NCBI GenBank assembly: GCA_012512325.1
Contig: JAAZEL010000003.1
Location: 1 to 42,398, forward strand
DNA: 42,398 nt
Origin: Candidatus Fermentithermobacillaceae bacterium
GTDB lineage: Bacteria > Bacillota > Sulfobacillia > Fermentithermobacillales > Fermentithermobacillaceae
Reading direction: 5' to 3'
Part shown: positions 26,465 through 34,638 of the stretch, one piece after another
How the letters are laid out: each line of letters begins with the position of its first letter
Position numbering within the stretch: the stretch's first letter is position 1
Program-made: the position numbers and the translations under genes
The notes under the pieces: generated by a model
Told to the model about the DNA's origin: nothing
The model's input: the letters and a program-made list of their open reading frames with translations, nothing else
Database searches by the model: none

Positions 26465-27307
26465 TCAGTCGGGCGATAACACAACCCCGATCATTCCCGG
26501 GCCACCGTGGACAGCAAGGGAAGCCCCCACTTCCGCTACGATGAGCTGGCGCACCCTGATGCGCTTCTTGATCTGTTCCGCGAACCTTTGGGCTTCCTCA
26601 GGGCTGTTGCCATGCATCACTGCAACTCGTGACGGGAACCTCGATACCGCTTCCGCAGCCAGTTCCACTACCCTTTCAAGGGCCTTGGGGTAACTCCGGA
26701 CCCTGTCAACAACCTCCAGGATGCCGTCTCTTACCTCAATCACGGGCTTTATTGAAAGCAGGGAGCCGAAAATGGCCTGCCCGCGATTGAGCCGGCCGCT
26801 CCTCTGGAGGTACCTGAGGGTAGGCAATGCCACGAAAGCCCTGATCTTGTCCCTTATGGCATCCAGCCGTTGCCTTATCTGTTCAAGGGTAAGCCCGTCA
26901 AGGGCGGCCTTGGCGGCTTCAATGCTCAGGAATCCGGTTCCCATGGAAACCGTGTTAGAGTCATACACATGCACCTTAACCCTGTCAGCCACCGAATCCG
27001 CGGCTACTATGGCCGATTGGCAAGTGCCGCTTCCCTTTGCGGTAACGTGGATGGAGATAATGTCGCTTGCCTCGGAAGCCAGTTGGCTGTATACCTCAAC
27101 GAAATCCCCGGGGGAAGGGCTGGAAGTCTTGGGCATCACTCTGCCGTCCAACAGCCGGTATAACTCCTCAGGGGAAAGGTTGACCTTTTCCTTATACGAT
27201 TCCTCCCCTATTTGGATGGGGATGGGCACAACCGTTATGTCATACTGCTTCTCGAGCTCCTTCGGAAGACCTGAAGAGCTGTCAGTTACTACCTTCACCC
27301 TTGTCAT
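26465..27307 (-). CDS. DegV family fatty-acid-binding protein
   Basis: The 280 residues begin with the DegV signature VKVVTDSSSGLP and contain KTSSPSPGDF, the ligand-binding Ser/Thr region, and a YLQRSGRLNRGQAIFGSLLSIKP-type segment (split here as YLQRSGRLNR and GSLLSIKP). Members (FakB) bind a fatty acid and present it to the FakA kinase for phosphorylation; no fakA is in the window. ATG 27307 follows GGGGGGAAGG. The gene overlaps the end of the serine hydrolase gene by 26 bases, so the two are probably co-transcribed. Confidence 0.92.
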   Translation of the reverse strand: MTRVKVVTDSSSGLPKELEKQYDITVVPIPIQIGEESYKEKVNLSPEELYRLLDGRVMPKTSSPSPGDFVEVYSQLASEASDIISIHVTAKGSGTCQSAIVAADSVADRVKVHVYDSNTVSMGTGFLSIEAAKAALDGLTLEQIRQRLDAIRDKIRAFVALPTLRYLQRSGRLNRGQAIFGSLLSIKPVIEVRDGILEVVDRVRSYPKALERVVELAAEAVSRFPSRVAVMHGNSPEEAQRFAEQIKKRIRVRQLIVAEVGASLAVHGGPGMIGVVLSPD

Positions 27308-28769
27308 CTGCCTTCCCCCCTGACCCCTCACGATTGTCCTCCCGCGATCTAAGGATGAGCCTGGACCCGTATCTCAGTGCCCACACCTCGCCGCTTGAGT
27401 CAAACAGGAAACGGACGTGGTTTTCAACGCCCTGAACGGTGACCACAGCGGTATCCGGCCCTGTAGTGTCTACCGGATATGTCTTGGAGTCCACTTCAGC
27501 CTCAAGCTTGCCTTGATTGACCCTGACTACTATGTTGGCACCTTCACCGGATCGATATGTGCCGGCCAGCTTGAGCAGCACCGCTTCCGGCTGGGGGATT
27601 ACAGCTTTCTCAACCAAGGGGTTATCAACTGCCAATCCAAGCAGCAGGTTCACCGCGCCCAGCCATACCTTGCCAGCAGGAAAACCGGTAAGGTTCGAAA
27701 GCACCACAGCGCCTATTCCCTTTTCAGGCACATAGCCGATATTGGAGGCGACCCCGCGTAGGGAGCCGCTGTGCTGGATCAAGGTAACGCCCTTGTAGTC
27801 AGGCCTTACAATGAACCCGTAACCGTACCATCTCTCCGGATAGTACGGGTGGTAAGGCGTGATCATCCGGGAGATCCCTGCAGGAGATATCACCCTGCGG
27901 CCTTGGAATTCCCCCTTGTTCAAATACATGCTCACATAAGAGAGCAGATCGTTTAGATTTGACTTGATGAAGCCGCACGCCGTCAAGGGGGGAGCCTCTT
28001 GCCAGTTGTCGGACACACACAAGCGGTCATCCTTGTCCTTGTAGTACAACCGGGTTACCTCCGGGAATTGGTGCAGCTTGTCAAGTCTGGTTGTGGTATG
28101 GGTCATCTGCAAAGGGCCAATGATGTTTTGCTGTAGGTATTCTTCGTATCCCAAGCCTGAAACCCGCTCGATAATCGTTCCCAGGAGCCCGAAGGCATCA
28201 TTTGAGTAGCTGACGTATTGCCCGGGAGGGCCCAGCAGCTTGTACTTGTGGGTTGACATGAACCGGAGCAAGCTCTCGGTATCCAGGATGGCGGGCCTAT
28301 CCTCGGTCCCGGCCAGTCTTTCCGCCTCTTCTTTGTCATCCTTGTCCGGATTGTCAGGGTTGGTGGCGTCCAAGATGGAGTAGCTCAAAGACGGAAGTGG
28401 CGGAATCCCGGCAGTGTGAGTAAGAAAATTATGTACGGTTATTCTCCATGCATGTTCACTCTCTCCCGGCAAGTCAAACTCGGGCAAGTACCGTTTTACA
28501 GGGTGCTCCACTCCGAGCAGTCCCTTTTCGGCAAGCTGGATGATTCCAAGCGCAGTGAAGGACTTGGATACCGATGCAATCCCAAACACGGTTTCAGGCG
28601 TCACAGGCAGTTTGCGCTCAAGATCTCTGTATCCAAACCCCCGGGAGTAAATCACACGGCCGCCGCGGATTATGCCCACCGCCACGCCGGGAGCTTCGAA
28701 TTCATCCATCAAGTCTCTGACGAATTGTTCAAACTGGGAAACGTCGAAATCCCGGCAGGACTGAGACAC
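27282..28769 (-). CDS. S12-type serine hydrolase with C-terminal beta domain
   Basis: Beta-lactamase class C/esterase superfamily. SxxK is SVSK at about 66-69, the YSN motif lies in YVSYSNDAFG, and the third motif is QHSGSLRG. A C-terminal region of about 110 residues reads as a lipocalin-like beta barrel (YRSGEGANIVVRV, KTYPVDTTG). The ATG-equivalent start is GTG 28769 behind AAGGGGG. No signal peptide is visible. Paralogue of the 7608-8969 gene, though in a different context: it overlaps degV. Substrate unknown; an esterase or D-peptidase is possible. Confidence 0.86.
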   Translation of the reverse strand: MSQSCRDFDVSQFEQFVRDLMDEFEAPGVAVGIIRGGRVIYSRGFGYRDLERKLPVTPETVFGIASVSKSFTALGIIQLAEKGLLGVEHPVKRYLPEFDLPGESEHAWRITVHNFLTHTAGIPPLPSLSYSILDATNPDNPDKDDKEEAERLAGTEDRPAILDTESLLRFMSTHKYKLLGPPGQYVSYSNDAFGLLGTIIERVSGLGYEEYLQQNIIGPLQMTHTTTRLDKLHQFPEVTRLYYKDKDDRLCVSDNWQEAPPLTACGFIKSNLNDLLSYVSMYLNKGEFQGRRVISPAGISRMITPYHPYYPERWYGYGFIVRPDYKGVTLIQHSGSLRGVASNIGYVPEKGIGAVVLSNLTGFPAGKVWLGAVNLLLGLAVDNPLVEKAVIPQPEAVLLKLAGTYRSGEGANIVVRVNQGKLEAEVDSKTYPVDTTGPDTAVVTVQGVENHVRFLFDSSGEVWALRYGSRLILRSREDNREGSGGKADDKGEGSN

Positions 28770-29223
28770 CGGTAATACCCCCTTAGTTCATGTCTGGTAC
28801 AGCCTTTGCGGTTCAGTTCTGACGCGGCTTCAAGAGCCGGCCGATTGTTCCATATCTTCAGTTTCTCCGCCCTTCTCCTACATTCCTTTGTGTGCGGACG
28901 CTTAGGTCCCTTCGGGCGACGTCCTACAGTCCTCATATTGTCCAAGCCTATGCTCATATCAATCAACTGAGGCAGGCCCACAGCCAGCGAAATGTCGTTT
29001 ACGGGTAGGGGGATTCTTGGGCCTGCCTCCCTTGGGCCGGCTCACAGTTCTGGCCTGCTATCTCAGCCTCCCCGTTGCTCAAGAGGGGTTGTTTGCCGGC
29101 TTGCGGGCCCGGCAGCACCTTGCAGACGTACAATAACTAACCGGTTGCGTTACCTCACAGGCCACACGTTACGCCACAGGCTGCCCGTTACCCCGCGGGC
29201 GCGCGTTACCTCACAGCTCCGCC
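28770..29223. other. Intergenic region between serine hydrolase and mnmA
   Basis: This gap of 454 bases has no convincing gene. A 90-residue minus-strand frame (28709-28981) overlaps the hydrolase start and has no family features. The region contains a 12-bp inverted repeat with a 37-base loop (28969-28980 and 29018-29029) and a degenerate tandem repeat at the mnmA end. Confidence 0.5.
28969..29029. repeat. 12-bp inverted repeat, 37-base loop
   Basis: GAGGCAGGCCCA (28969-28980) and its exact complement TGGGCCTGCCTC (29018-29029). There is no T-run on either side. It could be a processed transcript stem or the footprint of a small mobile repeat. Confidence 0.6.
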
Positions 29224-29240
29224 TTACCTTACAGGCTCTA
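29148..29240 (-). repeat. Degenerate 18-19 bp tandem repeat at mnmA 3' end
   Basis: Five adjacent units start at 29148, 29167, 29186, 29204 and 29222, each opening with CGTTACC or a close variant and usually continuing TCACAGG. The last unit covers the end of mnmA, including its TAA. On the minus strand each unit therefore resembles the gene's last codons and stop. Confidence 0.8.
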
Positions 29241-30546
29241 TGATGATTCCACCGCCGTATACCAAATCACCTTGGTAAAACACGAGCGACTGTCCCGGAG
29301 TAACCGCAAACTGAGGTTCATCGAATTTCACCAGCACGACACCGTTTCGCAAGCCCGGCCCTTTCCCCGAGGAATCTCCCAATACACCGTCTTTGCCCCC
29401 GTCCGGGCGGCCTTCCCGACCCGGTATCAAAGTGGCATTGACCTCCTTGCCCCTGTAACGGACCATGCAGCTACCCCGTACAGGAGCCTCCGGGTAGTCT
29501 GACATGATGAAGTTCACATCATCTATGTAACATCCTTTGGCGTACGCCTCTTCCCTCTTGCCCACTATAACCTGATTGGCCTCAGGATCGAGGCCCACCA
29601 CATACAGGGAATAGGGCGCTGATACACCCAGCCCCCTTCGCTGGCCCACGGTGTAGTATGCCAGCCCTTGATGACGCCCTAACACCCTACCGGATGTATC
29701 CACTATGAGCCCGGGCCGGGCTTCAGCGTTTCTTTCCCGCAACAACTCCCTGTAGCTGTTCCAGCCTGCACCGCCTACGAAACAAATCTCCTGGCTTTCG
29801 GGCTTTTCCGCAGCTAACAGCCCTCTCCGGCGGGAAAGACCGGTCACCTGCTTCTTGGTGAAGCTGCCCAAGGGAAACATGGCATGTGCCAGCATGTCCT
29901 GGTTGAGGCGGTACAGCACGTAGCTTTGGTCTTTCCCCGGATCCAGGCCCCTGGCAAGCAAATGCCTCTGTCCGCGTCCGGGATCTGCCATGCTTGCTTC
30001 AGCGACCGCTCCGGCCTGCCCGGCCGATGCCACAGCGGCATCGCGGCTTTCTGCCCCGGCCCTATCTGTGCCTGTGGCTGCATCTGCATTTGCAGCAGTC
30101 GTGGCAGCCATCACATGGTTTTCAATGAACTCCCCTGTATGCTCGGGGATTCTTCCTGCCCGTGCATAATGGCCTGTTGCCAGGTAATCCGCCCCTAACT
30201 CCATGGCTTTGTTGAGGAGATACCCGAATTTGAACTTGGCGTTGCACAACACGCAAGGGTTAGGTGTTGTGCCCCGGGAATAGCTCTCGATGAAGGGAGT
30301 TATTATTTCTGCCTCAAACTCTTCAGTAAGGTCTACGGTATGGTGAGGGACTCCCAGCTTCCGGCAGATTTCCCTTGCCTCGTGTTCAATCGGCGGGGCA
30401 CACGCGGTATGCAGAGGTGTGGCAGGCGCGCCCAGGATCTTCATGGTAATCCCGAAAACGTCAAAGCCCTGTTCAGCCAGGAGCATGCACGTGACTGAAC
30501 TGTCTACCCCGCCTGACATTGCCACTGCAACAGTCGGTTTTGGCAC
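29224..30546 (-). CDS. mnmA: tRNA-specific 2-thiouridylase MnmA
   Basis: Catalyses 2-thiolation of U34 in tRNA for Lys, Glu and Gln. The PP-loop AMSGGVDSSV is at the N-terminus, the catalytic Cys are in NPCVLCNAKFKFG and SQEICFVGG, and GLDPGKDQSYVLY with GQRRGLGV complete the set. The 440 residues exceed the usual 355-370 because of an Ala-rich insertion of about 50 residues before the DPGKDQSY motif and a second Gly/Asp-rich one near the C-terminus. GTG 30546 is preferred, six bases after AAGGCGGG; TTG 30552 touches that site. It has its own candidate promoter upstream. Confidence 0.95.
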   Translation of the reverse strand: MPKPTVAVAMSGGVDSSVTCMLLAEQGFDVFGITMKILGAPATPLHTACAPPIEHEAREICRKLGVPHHTVDLTEEFEAEIITPFIESYSRGTTPNPCVLCNAKFKFGYLLNKAMELGADYLATGHYARAGRIPEHTGEFIENHVMAATTAANADAATGTDRAGAESRDAAVASAGQAGAVAEASMADPGRGQRHLLARGLDPGKDQSYVLYRLNQDMLAHAMFPLGSFTKKQVTGLSRRRGLLAAEKPESQEICFVGGAGWNSYRELLRERNAEARPGLIVDTSGRVLGRHQGLAYYTVGQRRGLGVSAPYSLYVVGLDPEANQVIVGKREEAYAKGCYIDDVNFIMSDYPEAPVRGSCMVRYRGKEVNATLIPGREGRPDGGKDGVLGDSSGKGPGLRNGVVLVKFDEPQFAVTPGQSLVFYQGDLVYGGGIIIEPVR

Positions 30547-30688
30547 ACACAACCCGCCTTCTCTGTGTACTTATTTCTCAGCGTATTTGTTGCCCGTCCC
30601 CATGCATTCAACTACCATACCGATATCGATCCCATTGATACCCGGGTTGATTTCCTTCCGGATCATATCCCACATCATGTACATCATA

Positions 30689-30718
30689 ATCGTAGCTATG
30701 CTTCATCCGGGATGTCAA
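30689..30718 (-). promoter_or_regulatory. Candidate mnmA promoter
   Basis: Consensus TTGACA (30718-30713), 18 bases, TACGAT (30694-30689) on the minus strand, giving a leader of about 135 bases. Confidence 0.6.
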
Positions 30719-30806
30719 CAAAATACCATATGGTTTGGAGGAATTACCTGTCCGGCCTTGAAGCAATTGCTTGGTGAGAAAGCTGTTCCGGCAAGGAGGT
30801 CATCCT

Positions 30807-32132
30807 ATGTCCCAAGGCTTAAGCATATCGATACTGGGAGGCGGGAGTGCCTACACACCCGGCTTAGTACAAGGGTTCATCAATAAATCGAAAGATGTGC
30901 CTTTGGACCGGCTTGTGCTCATGGACATAGACGGGCACAAGCTGGACACCGTGGGACATGTGGTCCGTCACATGCTTGAGACCGCCCTTCCCAAGTGCGA
31001 GTTGCGTCTTACAACCGACAGGGACCAGGCTATCAGGAACACGGACTTCATCATATGCCAGATCAGGGTTGGCGGGCTTCAGAGCAGGCACATCGACGAG
31101 AGCATACCTATCAAGCACAGGGTTGTCGGTCAAGAAACCACAGGCCCGGGCGGCTTGGCTATGGCCTTACGCACAATCCCCGTGATGGTGGAGATCGCCG
31201 CTGAAATCCAGGAGAAAAACCCCCGGGCATGGCTGATTAACTACACCAACCCTACAGGCCTGGTGGCAGAAGCCATAATGAAAACCTCGGACATACGTCA
31301 CATCTCCATCTGCGACGAACCCATGGTGCTGCAAGAATCCCTGGGCGCCTTCTTAAGAGTGCCCCCTGAAAGACTGTTTTTTGACTATTTCGGGCTAAGC
31401 CACCTTGCGTGGGCAAGAAGGGTTTTCTTGCAAGGCGTGGACATACTTCCCCAGCTTAAGGACACGGTGGAACATACCCCTCTGGAGAAGATCGAGTCTT
31501 TGTTCGGGGAAGAAGTGCTCAAGGACCCTAAGGTGCGGACTGAGCTCAGAAACACGTTGCGGATCTTCAGGGAAACCGGGATGTTGCCTTCCCCCTATCT
31601 CCAGTACTACTGGTTTACCGACGAAATCCTGGAACAGCAGATCCGGTCAGGGCGGACAAGGGCCCAGGAAGTAATGCAATTGGAGCAAGTAATCCTGGAT
31701 GAATGCCGCAAAGCCGCGGCCGGAAAAAGGCCCTTTGAGGCTCTCAGGGGCGGAAAGCGGCACGCGGACATGATGGTGGGGATGCTGGGGGCGATAGCCG
31801 ACGACACCCGTGAGGTGTTCATCGTCAATACCACTAACCGTGGAGCGCTCCCTGAGCTTCCCTACGACAAGATAGTAGAAGTGCCTGCAGTGGTGGACGC
31901 AAGGGGAGCTCACCCCTTAGCCATGGGCACTATGCCTGTCCAGGTCCGGGGGCTCATACAGGCAGTCGCAGCCTATGAGGAGCTGGCTGTGGAAGCAGCC
32001 TTGGCCGGTAGCTACGGCCTGGCACTTGATGCCCTGTCATGTCATCCCCTGGTTCCCTCGAGGAAGCTTGCAAAGAGCATCCTGGATGACTACATGGCGG
32101 CCCATGGGGAAAGCTTGGCCTATCTGAAATAG
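30807..32132 (+). CDS. GH4 family glycosidase (6-phospho-beta-glucosidase-like)
   Basis: NAD- and divalent-metal-dependent glycosidase of family GH4. The 441 residues show the NAD-binding ISILGGGSAYTP (residues 7-18), QIRVGGLQSR, the family's GQETTGPGG, NYTNPTG, the metal-binding Cys in SICDEPM, and FGLSHLAWARR in place of the common GLNHL. The pattern is that of the LicH/CelF/ChbF subgroup, which cleaves phosphorylated beta-linked disaccharides; the substrate is not fixed by sequence. ATG 30807 lies seven bases after AAGGAGG. It heads the carbohydrate region, and a second, broken GH4 gene lies at 39256. Confidence 0.93.
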   Translation: MSQGLSISILGGGSAYTPGLVQGFINKSKDVPLDRLVLMDIDGHKLDTVGHVVRHMLETALPKCELRLTTDRDQAIRNTDFIICQIRVGGLQSRHIDESIPIKHRVVGQETTGPGGLAMALRTIPVMVEIAAEIQEKNPRAWLINYTNPTGLVAEAIMKTSDIRHISICDEPMVLQESLGAFLRVPPERLFFDYFGLSHLAWARRVFLQGVDILPQLKDTVEHTPLEKIESLFGEEVLKDPKVRTELRNTLRIFRETGMLPSPYLQYYWFTDEILEQQIRSGRTRAQEVMQLEQVILDECRKAAAGKRPFEALRGGKRHADMMVGMLGAIADDTREVFIVNTTNRGALPELPYDKIVEVPAVVDARGAHPLAMGTMPVQVRGLIQAVAAYEELAVEAALAGSYGLALDALSCHPLVPSRKLAKSILDDYMAAHGESLAYLK

Positions 32133-32244
32133 CCGAGACTCAGGTGACAACCGCAAACACGGAACCGAAGGCGATATGCCCACCCCGCCGGCTTGCCCGA
32201 TAAGCCGGGTAAGAACGGATACGCCGGATAGAAGGCCTGCCTGG

Positions 32245-33411
32245 TTACCTTTGCCCCAGGCTGGCCTTGATTTCCTCCAGCCTCTCCCCTTCCAAGGGGT
32301 AATGGCGGAAAATCAGGAGGGCAACGCCCATGGCAAGTATGGGAATCAAGGTCATCAAGAATCTCATCCCGGTCAGGGCGCTTGCCGGTTGAACCTCAAG
32401 GTTGGGGTCGTATCCGAAGGCATCTAGGATCTCCCCCATTATGACGGCGTTCAGGGAAATCCCAAGCCTTATCATGAACCCGTTTACCCCGAAGTACATC
32501 CCTCGCGCCTCACCCCGGTCTTGAGTTCGTCTTCGTCAACCACGTCGGCTATCAGAACATCCAGCAGCACCAAGAGTCCCGCAAGCCCAAAAGCCAGGAA
32601 CAATGCTATTATCACCGCGTGGATGTAATTCTTGGCTATCCAGAAGGGCAACAGGCAAAGAGCGTACCACACGCCTGAGTAAATGAACGATTTTTTCGCC
32701 CCGAGCTTGGATATGAGCTTCCCCCCAGACGGCCGCCAGGGGTATCGCAGTCACAAACATGGCTCCCAGGAATATTGTGGTTTCAAACTCGCTGGCGTTG
32801 AGCACATACTTGGTGTAAAAGGGGATCACCGCCTGGAGCGCCACGAAGGTATATTGGATAAGCATTGCGGGAATCACATAGGTCAGGAAAGACTTGTTCA
32901 GGTAAGTCTCCTTCAGCGCCTGAACCAACGGAAGGCTCGGTTCTTGAGCGTATTCAGGCCTTTCCTTGGCGCCGTACAAGGATGCATACATGGTTACAAG
33001 CCCCAGGATGCCAAAGGAAATACCCACGAACCTCCAACCGAATCTCTCTGCCAGGACGGGAGGCAGAGCCACCCCGAAAATCAGCCCTATGATGCCGAGC
33101 ACCTGCCTCAATGCTGACACTCTGGCCCTGTCTTCGAGTTTGGGATACATTTCCGGGAAAAGGGCGGTCCAGTTGAGCACAACGATGGTGAAAAGCCCGT
33201 CAAACAGGAATATCACAACAAAGTACCAAATAAAGAGAGATTTCTCCGCGCCTGCGGGATACGGAGGCATCCACAGCAGGGCAAAGGCTATGCAAAGGGG
33301 AAGGGTAAACCCTGCAACATACGGGATGCGCCTTCCCCACTTGGTCCTGGTGGAATCAGAAATCTGCCCAAACAAAGGATCGTTTATGGCATTCCAAATG
33401 TGAATAACGCC
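32245..33411 (-). pseudogene. GPH-type sugar symporter, truncated and frameshifted
   Basis: Major-facilitator relative of MelB/XynP sugar:cation symporters. Reading order on the minus strand: IHIWNAINDPLFGQISD with TRTKWGRRIPY, several membrane segments, then a frame change near 32730 in a G6 run. A middle piece (WYALCLLPFWIAKNY to DEDELKTGVRREG) follows, then a second frame change near 32507 and the end piece (MYFGVNGFMIRLG to LEEIKASLGQR). Removing one G at the first site and adding one base at the second restores one frame. The first about 50 residues are missing or replaced; a short ELPYRQRIG stretch near 33470 may be the original N-terminus. Probably inactive, unless the indels are sequencing errors. 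Confidence 0.8.
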
Positions 33412-33556
33412 CGGGTTGCCGCCGCCCTCTGTACAGCTTGGCGCAGTAATCCAATTCTTTGCCTATATGGAAGCTCCTTCTCTTGGTGTAGCAGGCTGAT
33501 TGGGGAACCATCGGCCCCCGTATCCGGCCCGGCACCGGCGGATCGGTCTCCGTTTG

Positions 33557-33585
33557 TAGACAAGCTGCCCCCTAACCTATATAAT
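33557..33585 (+). promoter_or_regulatory. Promoter of the methyltransferase pseudogene
   Basis: TAGACA (33557-33562), 17 bases, TATAAT (33580-33585); 5/6 and 6/6 matches, 34 bases before the ATG at 33619. Confidence 0.7.
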
Positions 33586-33618
33586 GATGTTTGAGCATGA
33601 AATAGCCCGGAGAGTACC

Positions 33619-34462
33619 ATGGACCTCAAGACAGCAGTATGCAAGACCGTAAACAAGCTGTTTCCCGTGCCCCGGCATCCTTTCAACCTGCAGAGTTCGG
33701 GGCAGGAAACCTATGCTGAATGGCAGTACAAGCGCGGCGAAGATACCATCCGGTTTTTCCTGGACAACACTTCAACCGAAGAGATTTCCGGGACAAAGTG
33801 GTATTGGATATCGGGTGCGGAGCGGCAGGCAAGACCCTTTACTATGCATCTCAAGGGGTCAGGAAGATATACGGCATCGATGTGGTGGAACGGTACGAAG
33901 AAGAAGCCAATGCCTTGGCGCGACTAAAGGGCATGGAGCACTTGTTTCAATTTGTACTGGCAGATGCGGCTGATACGGGATTTGAGGACAACTTCTTCGA
34001 CACCATCATAATGAACGATGCAATGGAACACGTGGAGAAACCCTTGGAGGTCTTGCGCGAATGCTACAGGGTACTCAAGCCCGGAAGCCGGCTCTATATA
34101 AATTTCCCTCCATATTACCATCCCTGCGGAGCCCATCTGAGCGACGCCATTGGCTTCCCGTGGATTCACCTGTTTTTCCATGAGCAAACCCTGATCAAGG
34201 TATATAAGGACTTGGTGAAAGATCTGCCTGACGGCGATGAGAGGATAAGGTTCAGGATATCCGTTGATGAAACGGGCAGGGAGTATCTCTCAACAAAATG
34301 ACCATCAGGAGATTCCGCAACTTACTTAAACAAGTTGACTTTGACATCATCTGCTACAAAGAAGTGCCTCTACGCCCTTTCCTCATGCCCCTGAGCAGGA
34401 TTCCTGTTATCAAAGAATGCTTTGTCAAGATGGCAGTGTGTGTGCTTGAGAAACCCAAATGA
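33619..34462 (+). pseudogene. Class I SAM-dependent methyltransferase, frameshifted twice
   Basis: The three frames join into one methyltransferase of about 280 residues. Part one (33619 to about 33785) ends GEDTIRFFLDNTSTEE. Part two (to about 34290) has the SAM-binding VVLDIGCGAAGKT, an IYGIDVVE acidic loop, NDAMEHVEKPLEVL and VLKPGSRLYINFPP. Part three (34298-34462) is TIRRFRNLLKQ to CVLEKPK. The first shift equals one lost base; the second is explained by an extra TC in a CTCTC run before AACAAAATG. GGAG lies seven bases before the ATG, and a good promoter precedes it. The substrate is unknown. Confidence 0.75.
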
Positions 34463-34638
34463 CGGCTGGTAGGCGGCTACGCCGGATAGCTACAGGCAGA
34501 ACCAAGAACACTCGTTACTGATGGTCCGGCTGAGAGGGAATTGAAGCCATCACTGGAATGATCATCCAACCAACTTGTGACGCCTTCGCTACAACTGACA
34601 GCCGGCCTCACATCCACCACAGAGGGAGAGTGGTATAA

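Noticed and set aside
28709-28981. A 90-residue basic minus-strand frame upstream of the second serine hydrolase
   Set aside because: It overlaps the hydrolase start, has no convincing ribosome site and resembles no family; treated as chance.
29148-29240. CRISPR-like array at the mnmA end
   Set aside because: Units are 18-19 bases with no unique spacers and include the gene's stop codon; it is a plain degenerate tandem repeat.
32188-32208. Hairpin CCGGCTT/AAGCCGG as terminator between the GH4 gene and the symporter remnant
   Set aside because: No T-run on either strand, only seven base pairs.
32500-34300. Programmed ribosomal frameshifting as an explanation of the broken frames
   Set aside because: The breaks lie at different, non-slippery sites in two unrelated genes and no stimulatory stem was seen; mutation or sequence error is simpler.
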